Position numbers and translations under genes: made by a program | In this document: positions 54,291 through 64,000 of the stretch, piece by piece | Layout: each line of letters begins with the position of its first letter | Numbering within the stretch: position 1 is the first letter of the stretch | Assembly (NCBI GenBank): GCA_036250195.1 | Contig: JAVHZZ010000011.1 | Location: forward strand, 50,227,311 to 50,291,310 | Direction: 5' to 3' | DNA: 64,000 bases | Origin: Mixophyes australis | Lineage: Eukaryota; Chordata; Amphibia; Anura; Limnodynastidae | Notes under the pieces: generated by a model | The model's input: only the letters and a program-made list of their open reading frames with translations | Told to the model about the DNA's origin: nothing | Databases searched by the model: none

Positions 54291-55007
54291 GCTAGGTGTC
54301 AGTATATGTGGTTGTATGAATGTCCTCAGATGGTTGGAATACATGAAGACAGTCAAACTGAAAATCTCAAGTGGTAACTGTGGCAACATCTCCTAAACAT
54401 GACAATATGATTGTTCTGTTGACAGGGCATAAGTAAAAAGGTGTCCCTATGTGGCATGTGCCAGACATTGGTCCTCATGATGCAATAAAAACAAGTGTAT
54501 GTGTGTATAGAGAAATTAGACTAAACCTCAATGGGGCAGGGAATGATGTGAATGATTAAATATTATCTATAAATTGCTCAGTATTATCTCGGAACACTAA
54601 TAATAATTATCTCACAATACAACAGCTTGTGGATTAGGTCTATTGGCAAGGGCTGTGCAGGGCCATCTTAACAACATTATGGGGCCCCGGGCAAAGTAGT
54701 GCACTGGGGCCCCTACCTACATAACCACTCACAGAAATAAAAATTATTGATTGTTGTGAACAGAGAATTTACAGTTGTTTATAAGGGTTAACCCAGATAA
54801 TTAAGGGGAATAAGGCCTAAATCATAACTGCAGTGTAAATATGGTATATCAAATGAATCCTTTGATAAGTTGAGCTACTAAAGTGCAAAATGTGAAGCCA
54901 GAGAGTCTGTGTGGCTGTGTAATTGGTGGCTCTGCACATTAGTGTTAGAAGATAGCAGTGTCACCTGTAGCAGCTTCAAAGGGCCCCTGCTGTGAGCTAT
55001 ATCCTGA
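54291..55007. other. Non-coding; possible hAT-type end at about 54658
   Basis: No gene. CAGGGCCATCTTAACAAC at 54658 and the following GGGGCCCCGGGCAAAG look like the left end of a non-autonomous hAT. No matching right end was found. Confidence 0.4.
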
Positions 55008-57060
55008 AATAGTAGTTTGATCGAGTACTGACAGCGCTCCAAAAGATCTGCTGCCCAATATGTACACACTAGGAAAGGTTCCCTCCTTCCTATACACAAC
55101 AACAGTAATTAAATATCAACGGTGTACATACATAAGGCACCAATCTATAACCCCAACAGAGATGGAACACTCTTTCTTCAATGTATCAAAAGTATATACG
55201 TCAACAATAATAGACATCAAAAATGTACGTACATTAGGCATCAAATTTTGTCCCCAAAGAAGATGGAACACTATTTCTTCAATATATTGATGTTAAGTCA
55301 GCTTGTTCTTATAGCTAAAACTTAAAAAGGTATGACATAGTGTAACATGTTTAAAGCCCACTTCCTGGTCACAAATAGTGACCCATGAACTTTCCTTGTC
55401 CATTGAAATATGAAAACACAATGGACATAAATAGATTTTTTTAGGATTCACAGAAACCACTTCAATTCAAAGTCTAAGTTCAGACCACCAGGGGCTAAGG
55501 TCTTTAATTTAAAAATCCATTTCATCTCAGTTTTTGATAATGAAGTGGCTACATCCCTATTTCTATCATTATATTCAATTTTTTATTTTTTTTTTTGTAT
55601 CCCCCAAAAGTCATATTTCAATGGACAAGGAAAGTTCATGGGAATCATGACAATTGAAGGAGTCCCTTGTTTTTTCTGTGTGTTATTAAGGAGATTTGAC
55701 CCATGTTTTAATTATAGAAGAAATAGAAATGTGCATTAATCTTACATGTTATATGAATATGTGTCCAATAACTGTTCATCTTTTGCATATTTCTTTCATG
55801 TGGGATATACCTCGAACCAACATATGAAATGGCTGAATTCTATCAAAGAACAACTGATAGGATGGAGGAATTGTTATTGTATACAATTTTTTTGATCACT
55901 TTAAAATGTGTAAGAACGAATTGGAATAGCGGTATTTCCTCTGTTTGTAATGTCATTTGATTTAGCTTGTTATGTCTGTTTTCTGTGATGTAACTTTATT
56001 GATTTGATTAACTGCGCATGCTCTGCCGGAAGTGGGGCAATGTATCGCTCCCGTTATGCAGGCACGTTGAGAGAAGCAACAGGATGTATTACCCCAGTGA
56101 ATTCATGTGGGGAAAGGCCTACTAATTGTGTGTGAAGTGCTGTGTGTTATTTATTAGCTGATTAAGGAGATTTTAATGTAATACACGCTACCCGGAAGTT
56201 GGGCATCCACCTACATCCTGTATAATGATATGATGGGGGACGGACTTACATTACGGAAGGGAGTGAATCTCCAAGCCTCTCTTTCGTTTAGAGGCAGAAT
56301 ATAAATACTGCCTAACATCATATGGAGTAACATCAGCCTTGAGAAAGACTCAGAGAGAGTTGAAACGCGTTGGCAATAGCGGGACCTGACCTGGACGGGG
56401 AACAGATTTGGAGCATTGCTGTGATCTATGTCTGTGTTCTGTCTTCCTCTGGTATGAGTCCCTGACTTATCCATTTAAGGATTGTTTTTATCCATTTGTT
56501 TTAAAAGTTAATTTGTTTTTAATGTCCATATAAGAAGTAAAACAGTGTTGCGCTAGATTCTTCCTGTCTTCACTTTATTTACATGCATCATGGAGAATGC
56601 AACAACATCTAAGTGAAAGAGAGGGAGAAGAAATAAAGTGTGAAGTTTTTCTGAAGGCTCGTTTAAAGTGGAAACACTGTAAGCATATGTCCATTGGGGT
56701 CAAGGTGTCACAGAAAATCCACAGACCTGCATTTCTTTTGGGTGTCTTATATTGACTATTCACATGGTGTTTGGAGTAGACTATTTGTGACCAGGAAGTG
56801 GGCTTTAAATATGTTACACTATGGCATACCTTTTTAAGTTTTAGCTATAAGAACAAGCTGACTTAACATCAATATATTGAAGAAAGAATGTTCCATCTTC
56901 TTTGGGGACAAAATTTGATGCCTAATGTATGTACATTTTTGACGTCTATTATTGTTGACGTATATACTTTTGATACATTGAAGAAAGAGTGTTCCATCTC
57001 TGTTGGGGTTATAGATTGGTGCCTTATGTGTGTACACCGTTGATATTTAATTATTGTTGT
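55008..57060 (-). mobile_element. Penelope-like insertion with 285-bp inverted arms
   Basis: The 17-bp sequence TGTGAGCTATATCCTGA flanks the insert (54991-55007, 57061-57077). Near-identical inverted arms lie at 55095-55379 and 56780-57064. Within, the minus-strand segment 55560-55448 reads MKWIFKLKTLAP then NLDFELKWFL and a stop, like Penelope protein C-termini. GAGTTGAAACGCG at about 56356 is the pseudo-LTR signature. A further inverted pair lies at 55382-55412 and 55606-55640. RT and GIY-YIG are missing. Confidence 0.65.
55448..55560 (-). pseudogene. Penelope-like protein, C-terminal end
   Basis: A short coding remnant with the conserved terminal motif GGLNLDFELKWFL before a TGA. Nothing upstream of it is preserved. 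Confidence 0.55.
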
Positions 57061-57077
57061 TGTGAGCTATATCCTGA

Positions 57078-57595
57078 CACAACTCAGATCTGTCAGGATT
57101 CAAAAATTGCTTCCTGAAGCCTCTACACAAGATCTGCTCTTGGATCGCATACATAGACTTCCAAGGCCAAGATTTGGTCTAGAATATTCACCCAGAGACA
57201 CATTCATGTGAGTGCACTACTTTCACATTAAGGAACAGATCTTACGTGCGGCTAGAACATCAGCAGCTGAGGAGATCCTTCAGGGCCTGCAACTCTTCCC
57301 TGATTTCTCTCCAGCTACTCACCAAGGCTCCCCGGGATAATCAGATCCAATACCCATGGGGCTTCCTGGTCAAGCTCATTTTCCAACTAAATAATTCTAC
57401 TCATATTAGATAAGATGATAAGCCTCTTGTCTGCACTGTTAATTCGTTATCCCCCATTCTGGAGGGTTCCGTGCCCACATTTCTAAATGACTCACGTCCT
57501 ATTTACAGCTCCTGTTGACTTTAACTGTTATATTTTTGGAAACGTTGGTCAATTTAATTGAACGGGTGGGGTGGGAAGATCTGTCTCTGGAATGA
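57078..57595 (+). pseudogene. L1 ORF1 protein, C-terminal remnant
   Basis: Decayed frames read LLDRIHRLPRPRFG, then FHIKEQILRAARTSAAEEIL and LQLFPDFSPAT. This matches the C-terminal RNA-binding half of L1 ORF1 proteins (the DRIHR...P...KE..LRAAR...LFPDLS pattern). The N-terminal half is absent. Confidence 0.75.
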
Positions 57596-57979
57596 GGTGT
57601 GCCTTTCGATGGAAAGAGGGTCTGCATCCTTCGCTGGCCCTTACTTATGTGTTGTATTCTTGCTGTTCTCAGGACTGATATTGTTATTAGTTTATGTAAT
57701 GTTACATTGTTGAATTCTTGAAGGTTATTTATACTGTGTAGTTTTTGGTATGGGTGGAAACTTCATGGCTAAAACCATGTCCCCTCAAGTATTGATTTTG
57801 CCTGTAATCTTCCTTCCTGGCAACTACTTTAACCTCAGGATTGGGGTTATTTCTGTTGTTTTTTTCCACCTCTTCACTCTTCCCGTCCCTTTTACCCTTC
57901 CCCTTTAAGAAAATACAATTCTATTACTTAGTGTTATAATTGTTTTTGCTATGGTCTCTACTATTCAATGTATACGTGA

Positions 57980-60900
57980 ATGGTTAAGTTTATGTCATTG
58001 AATGTAAAGGGGTTAAATTCCCCTACCAAACGATGGTTGGCCCTCTCGTATAAACAAAGAGCTTATGTGGTAGCTGTCCAAGAAACTCATTTTCTGGCCA
58101 AGGCCCCACCTGTATTCCGTGATAACAAATTCCCACTATGCTATTCTGCCAAGACTCCGTTCAAAAAAATGGTGTTGCCCTGTTGTTTAGCGCAAAAGTT
58201 AATTTTACTCTTTATACTAGTGTTGAGGATAGGAATGGTCGCTACTTGATAGTGATAGGGTCCCTGGATGGTCACTTAGCTACGATAGCATCTATATACG
58301 CCCCCAACTCCCGACAAGTACCCTTCCTTAGAGCTATATTTCATGAAATTGACAAATGCACAAGGGGTTCCCTTATTCTTATGGGTGACTTCAACATAGT
58401 GGCTGACCCTATCTGCTCCCACTTCTCGTATAGTGGATAACGAATCAGGCCCCTCTGCTGCCTTTTCTAATAAATTAGCTGAGTTTGGGCTTTACGATGT
58501 GTGGAGAACTCAAAATCCATTAGAGTGGGATTACACTTATCACTCTTTAGTCCCTAATTCTTACTCTCGCATTGATTTAATCCTTACGGATAAATGGACA
58601 CTCCAGATTATGAAATCAATTAAAATCCTCCTGATTTCGTGGTCCGACCTTGCACCAGTAGTATGGACTTTGAGAAATCCCAGTTCATTGATACATCCGG
58701 GCTCTTGGCATCTGGCCTTCCATTTACTTACCAATCTAGAGGACAAGGAGACACTTAGGGAGACTTTAACTACCTATTTAGCAACTAATTCCCCAGAGAA
58801 CACCTCCGTCTTCAATTTTTGGTGTGCACTTAAAGCGGTTTTAAGGGGTACGGCAATTCAGACGGGAGCGAGACTTAAATGTGCATCTCTATATCTCCAA
58901 ATGAAGTTGAAGGCAGAGCTGTCTTCTATTGAGGCCATTAATAAGGTACAACCCTCAGTGGACCTTAAGACACGTATCGCTAAAGTTAAGTCCGAACTTC
59001 AAAAGCTGCTCCTTGCCCGCACTCTGCAGGCAATGAGCAGACTACATCAACAATATTATGTTTCTGGTAACAGGGCTGGCAGAATGCTTGTAAGGAAGCT
59101 GAGGGGAAAAAGGGCACAAAATCGCATGAAACATTTAATAGACGAAACTGGTACGAGAATATCTAATTCCAAGACTATTGCAGATACCTTTGCGAAATAC
59201 TATTCTAAATTATATAATCTGTCTGAGTCTCCGAGCACCCCACAGCCGACCCAATTGCTGATAGAAAGCTTCCTAAGCGGGCTCAACCTGCCACCCTTAG
59301 ATCCTGATTGCTTAGAGACCCTTACTGCCCCATGGACTCAAGTGGAGATCTTGCTAGTAATAAATTCACTTCCTTCGGATAAAGCCCCTGGACCCGATGG
59401 GTCTATTAACCTCTTTTATTCTACGTTTCAGTCTGAACATAGCCCCTATCCAGAACGATTATACAATGAAGGTACCTGACAGGGCAGCTTTCCAGCGGAG
59501 ATGCTTGAGTCTCGATTAGTGACGATACCCAAACCGGGTAAGGACCTGACTGTGTGTCCAAATTATAGACCTATTGCTCTACTTAATTCTGATATAAAGA
59601 TATATGCCAAGCTAATTGCAAATCGCCTTAGCCCTCTAATCCCAATGTTAACAAACCCAGACCAGATGGGTTTTGTTATGGGTAGGCAAGCTTCTGACAA
59701 TACACGTAGAACAATTAACACCCGGAAACATGCTAATAAATCTTTAGATGAGCTGTTAATTTTATCCTTGGACGCAGAAAAAGCCTTCGATAGGCTTCAT
59801 TGGGTTTATATGCGGGAAGTCCTCGCCCGGTTTGGTTTTAGCCACGAAATCCTAGACTCAATTATAGCATTATACAAGGGCCCATTGGCATCGGTATATA
59901 GTAATGGTTATGTTTCAGATAAATTTATGATTACCAATGGTTCCAGGCTGGGGTGCCCCTTTTCACCCCTCATATTTTTGTTTCCTATAGAACCTTTAGC
60001 TGGAAAAAATCAGACAGCATCCCCAGCTACCTGGTGTCGCCCTGGCTTCATCTTCTCATAAACTTTGTTTATTCGCTGATGATATCTTACTGTATGTTAC
60101 CAGTCCGAAGACCTTGCTGCAGATTCTTCATGACCTGCTACTTAAATTTGGTGATGCCTCATACTATAAATTAAATACATCCAAAACTGACGCTCTTCCT
60201 GATAATATTTCGGGCCCTCTTCTAACTCGCCTGAAGGCATCATACCCGTACTCTTGGAAAACCTCCTCGATATCATACCTACGGATAATGATTACCCCTC
60301 ATATAGATTCTCTGATTGAAGCAAATTATGTCTCGTTACAGCTACAATTGGCTAATCTGGTGAGGTCGTGGCAGTGCAGCGAGGTCTCCTGGATGGGCAG
60401 AATTGTGGCATTCAAAATGTCAATGTTACCCAAACTGATGTATCTGTTTCGTACAATTCCCCTCATTTTACCCAAGTTCTATATTGATAAACTTCGCCAT
60501 ATCATTACATCTTATGTTTGGAGGGGGAAACCCCCAAAACTTTCCCAAACAGTCATGACACGCTCTAAAAAGATGGGTGGTTTGGCTCTTCCTGATATAG
60601 TTAGTTACCTGGAAGCTTTCCATACTTGCGCAGCTCCGTGATTGGTCTCTCCCGATCTCCCACAAGCCATGGGTGGATTTGGAAAGAGAATTGGTTCAGG
60701 TTTTTCCATTGCCTGATCTTTTATGGGTCCCTAAGTCATGGCGTCCATCCCCATCTGAATTCCCTAGACTTATGATAGATGTGCTAATAGTGTTTGATAA
60801 GGCGTTCAGAGCTGAGGAAACTATGACCCTCCCTACTTCTAACCTTTCTACTTTGGCCGTAGCAAAACTTTTTCCACACCTTAATTTTAACATATGGTTC

Positions 60901-61804
60901 GCTAAAGGGTGTCACCACTATTAAGTCATTGTTTTCAGACCAAACTATGTTATCTTTTTCGCAACTACAGGACCAGTTCCATATAGTAAAACAGGAATTT
61001 TAAAAATATCTACAGGTCCGCCATTGGTTAACCTCATTACATTCTCAACAGCTCTCTCTTCAGCAGCCTCCTTCACATATTCTGGCTAGACTAACGACTG
61101 GGGCAAATAGGGCGGCCATTTCTTTTTGGTACACATTCCTCAATTCCGAGAGTGAATTGGTGAAGCTGCCCTCTCAATATGCATGGGAAAGGGACCTTGG
61201 TTTAGTATTAGAAGAGATTCAATGGGACCAAATCTTTCAGAATACACATAGAATCTTTAAGTGCTTGAACCACTCCAAGATGTTCTATAAACTACTCCAA
61301 AGACTTTACCTAACTCCTGATAGGCTCCATAAGATGTGGCCAACACAATCTAATGCTTGTTGGCGGAATTGTGGTGGGAAGGGGGATATCATGCATATAT
61401 TTTGGAGCTGTCCCATTGCCAATAGTTTGTGGACTGCAGTATATGCTATGGTAGCCCAGGTTATTAAGACTCCAATACCTTTTACCCCAGAAGTGGCACT
61501 TTTACAGTTATTTCCACTGCAAGTGTCTCATGGAGAGTGGTATGTTGCTGTCCACATATTTATAGCAACTAGGGCAGTGATTGCCCACGCTTGGAAATCC
61601 CCTTCCCTTCCCCATGTTGTCAAGGTAATAACCAAAACCCAATTAAGCTGTGATATGAAAACGTTAGGCATCTCATACTCCTCCGCTGCATACTCATCCC
61701 ATATGATATGGTTTATATATAGAACGATTATATATTTCAGCGTCCAGCCTCTCAAGATACGGAAATTGCACCAGGCACTCCCTCGCAGTAGGGTCTCAAT
61801 ATAA
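57980..61804 (+). pseudogene. L1 ORF2: endonuclease and reverse transcriptase, broken
   Basis: AP-type endonuclease: MSLNVKGLNSPTKR, VVAVQETHF, IASIYAPN, LMGDFNIVAD, SRIDLILTD. Reverse transcriptase: DKAPGPDGSINLFY, RLVTIPKPGKD, NYRPIALLNSDIKIYAKLIA, LSLDAEKAFDRLHW and catalytic LFADDILLYV (about 60068). The C-terminal Cys/His segment CWRNCGGKGDIMHIFWSCP is near 61350. Frameshifts or stops occur near 58160, 58435, 59480, 60040, 60640 and 60930, so it is not functional. It belongs to a different L1 lineage from the fragment at 41877. Confidence 0.9.
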
Positions 61805-61860
61805 GTAAATGTGAAAATTACATTTGTAATCCATTTGGTCCATCAAAGTATACAGTCTAA

Positions 61861-62696
61861 GGGGGGTATTCAATTGTTAGCAATTTTTTTCTTTTTCCCC
61901 GCCGTGTAAAAAATAAACCTCTCCCGCGGGTTTTTGATAGCAATAGCGACCGTTTTGAGTTAGTGCAGTGGGAAAACTTGTGCAATTCAATTAAAAAAGA
62001 GGGAACGCTGCCGCCACAAGTTAAAAATTGTGTTTCTGAGATTTTAGGGGAGTGAATGGGAGTTTTAACGCGGTCATGTATAACACAAAAAAAAGATTTT
62101 GCATACATTTCCATACATTAGATTGCATTACACATTGATAATATCTACATTCAAGTGCTTTCTTTAGCATATTTCTAAATTTTTAATTATTTTTTACCAT
62201 ACAATCATCTATACCATGTCAAAACACATTACTATATTCATATTTGTACCAAAACATACATAAATATAATTAATTAGTGATTTTATTTATTTTTTTCACA
62301 AGAAAATCAACTTACACAAGTTAGGCATTAGTGATAAACATAAGTTTAATTCTTTTTCCACATTTTTACATGATTTCAAATACTTTTCAGAGGTTTTTGA
62401 TTTTTAACACACCCCAAGGAGGTTCGAGATAAAACAGCATATTTTACTGTTTTACCCGCCGCGTTAAAAAACAATTGAATAGCTTTTAACGCGGCTGCCT
62501 CTCGCACACCCTATACTTTCAATAGACCTTCTACTGGAGCGCGAGAGGACTGTTTGATGAAAAAAAACGTAGCGCTAAAAATGGAATTGAATTGCGGGTA
62601 AAGTTAGTCCGCTCGAAAACGAAAATGATAAAAAACAGCGTTAAAATGATTAAACACAGTCAAAAAAAAATACTCGCTGACAATTGAACACCCCCC
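61861..62696. mobile_element. Harbinger-type MITE, 836 bp
   Basis: The ends GGGGGGTATTCAATTGTTAGC (21 bp including the last C) and its inverted partner finishing CAATTGAACACCCCCC are flanked by TAA (61858-61860, 62697-62699). Non-coding, with GCCGCGTTAAAA blocks near both ends. It lies in the L1 3' UTR. Confidence 0.88.
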
Positions 62697-62838
62697 TAAA
62701 TGTTAGATTGATTTCTGTGTACTTTCATCTTATCTTTACCTAATTCCCTTCCTTCTCTTCCCCATCCCTTTTGTTTGTTTTCATTTATACTATGTAAACT
62801 GAAAATTTTCAATAAAAGCTATCATTGAAAAAAAAAAC

Positions 62839-64000
62839 CAAAAAAAACCTACCTGTCACAGATTATACAATTGATGTAAATTATAATCTGAATATAATCC
62901 CTTTTATTGTAAACTGCTGTGCTTGTGTATGTTATGTCAATTGTTTATTAATTGTTTGTTGTTTTTTGTTGTTGTCTTTTTATATTTGAATGCCCTGTAC
63001 CTTTGGATATTAAATCTATAAATTTAATAAGTGGCGTCCTTGATACTCTAACGAATCCATTCGTCTGTTGAGAAGAATATAGCTCGACCAAGTTAACGCT
63101 TTGAATGCTGGTGTGTGATTTGTTAATAAATTCTGACTAACTAGCCTAGTATGTGCTTGCATTTACATTTGTGTAACAGTCTGAAGGTGTGAAGAGTTAA
63201 CCCTTTGTTTGTTGGTGTGGGCTTGCTAGCCTGTGTGTAGCCAGAAGCCTTGTGTGCTAAAGTAGGACAGTATATTGGGGTCCTATTGCCCATATTCAAT
63301 AGGTGGTGGCAAACCTGAAGTGTGAGGGGGTATAATAACGCTGTGTGGGGCAATTCAGTAGGTCTATATCCTGTGTGAGAGGTAGAGAGAGATTGCGGGC
63401 TGTAACCTCATACAACAAACACCCCAAATTCACGGCAGCTGTGAGAGTGAGAGTGACATCGATAAAGTTAAGTTTATATTTATTGTTACCTACAAAAAGT
63501 CATAAATGGCCAACATACCCATAACACCACTCCACATGACATCAAACCTAACTAAATGCCCCTTGCATGCCCATCAGATCTCTCCATTCAGTGTGAGCGC
63601 AGAAGGCAGGAGGGGAACATGGTGGGAGCCAAATCACCCCCGCATAACCGCAGAAAAGATTTTTTCTTTTTCCTTCTGTATTACTTCAGAGCCCTGCCTA
63701 TGGGGCCTCCTTGCCCGAGGGGCCCCTGGACAGTTGCCCAGCGTACCCAATGGGAAAGACATTCCTGGGGCCCACCTGTTCTCACCAACTATAACTTTTG
63801 CTCACCCGCTTTCTGCTCCTTGACTCCACTCCTGCATAATCTTTGCACCTCTTTCCGTGGCTCTAAATCTGTGGGCTGCGCCCATGCTTGCGCTGAATAT
63901 ACCCTAGCACCCCTATACCCTACCAGCCTATCAGTATCTGTGTTGAGAGTTATAGTGTTATTTGTTTATTGTATTGTACTATTATACCTTATATTGTTTT
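62839..64000. other. Non-coding flank, nothing identified
   Basis: AT-rich to 63130, then mixed sequence with AATAAA-like motifs (about 63125) and a GC-richer part (63690-63780). I found no repeat ends, domain or RNA gene. Confidence 0.6.

Larger units (their letters stand above)
57078..62838 (+). mobile_element. L1-clade LINE, 5'-truncated, with MITE insertion
   Basis: Starts within ORF1, continues with a non-coding spacer, ORF2 and a 3' UTR. It ends CAATAAAAGC and an A-rich tail at about 62810-62838. A Harbinger MITE is inserted at 61861-62696. No clear target duplication was identified. Confidence 0.85.

Noticed and set aside
57061..62860. Target duplication of the 3' L1 (CCTGACACA against CCTGTCACA)
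   Set aside because: Only nine bases with a mismatch, and the left copy is entangled with the Penelope duplication, so it is not convincing.
54658..63725. A single large hAT from CAGGGCCATCTTAAC to the CCCTG near 63696
   Set aside because: The flanking octamers do not match and the right part lacks the expected inverted sequence.

Overview
This is a stretch of vertebrate nuclear DNA made almost entirely of nested transposable elements. I recognise no host protein-coding gene, rRNA or tRNA. The mix of elements points to an amphibian, most likely a frog (inference): two large BED-finger hAT families, a PIF/Harbinger element with a separate spliced Myb-like gene, chromodomain (sushi-like) and Gmr1-like Ty3/gypsy elements, GIY-YIG Penelope elements and several old L1-clade LINEs.

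Layout. 1-1642: microsatellites and a 252-bp tandem duplication. 1643-12119: a Harbinger element with TAA target duplications that keeps an open three-exon Myb/SANT-like gene (9495-11466, minus) but only the C-terminal end of its transposase. A complete hAT element (hAT-A, 2562-9327) sits inside it, with an open 997-codon transposase and perfect 8-bp target duplications. 12455-27016: an older, broken copy of hAT-A (hAT-A'), itself carrying a non-autonomous hAT (12775-14726), a second hAT family (hAT-B, 14813-22510, transposase broken by one nonsense codon) and a solo LTR (22926-23135). 27728-30599: a non-autonomous hAT with a smaller element inside it. About 30680-41235: a decayed sushi-like Ty3/gypsy element (Gypsy-1), cut by a Penelope-like fragment, a solo LTR and a complete chromovirus (Gypsy-2, 35613-41047, minus), and ended by a Penelope element (about 41236-43430) that was in turn hit by an L1 fragment. 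43670-48919: a Gmr1-like element (Gypsy-3) with integrase upstream of reverse transcriptase and a SCAN-like capsid region. About 49050-52830: a decayed zinc-finger plus tyrosine-recombinase-like coding relic split by another non-autonomous hAT. 52980-54290: head-to-head copies of a 420-bp repeat. 55008-57060: a Penelope-like insertion with long inverted arms. 57078-62838: an L1 with ORF1 and ORF2 relics, interrupted by a Harbinger MITE. 62839-64000: nothing identified.

How the parts relate. The target-site duplications give a clear order of insertion. The main unusual signals are: (i) the two hAT families share a promoter module (an identical 12-bp TCGCGA-containing block, a TATA box and a YY1-like ATGGCG motif); (ii) tandem arrays with a period of about 100 bp recur at both ends of these hATs, and one array appears to be built partly from the element's own transposase gene; (iii) Gypsy-2 shows exact 11-nt complementarity between its primer-binding site and the predicted start of its transcript, as in self-priming Tf1/sushi elements; (iv) non-autonomous hATs carry GC-rich hairpins bordered by outward-pointing 5' splice donors.
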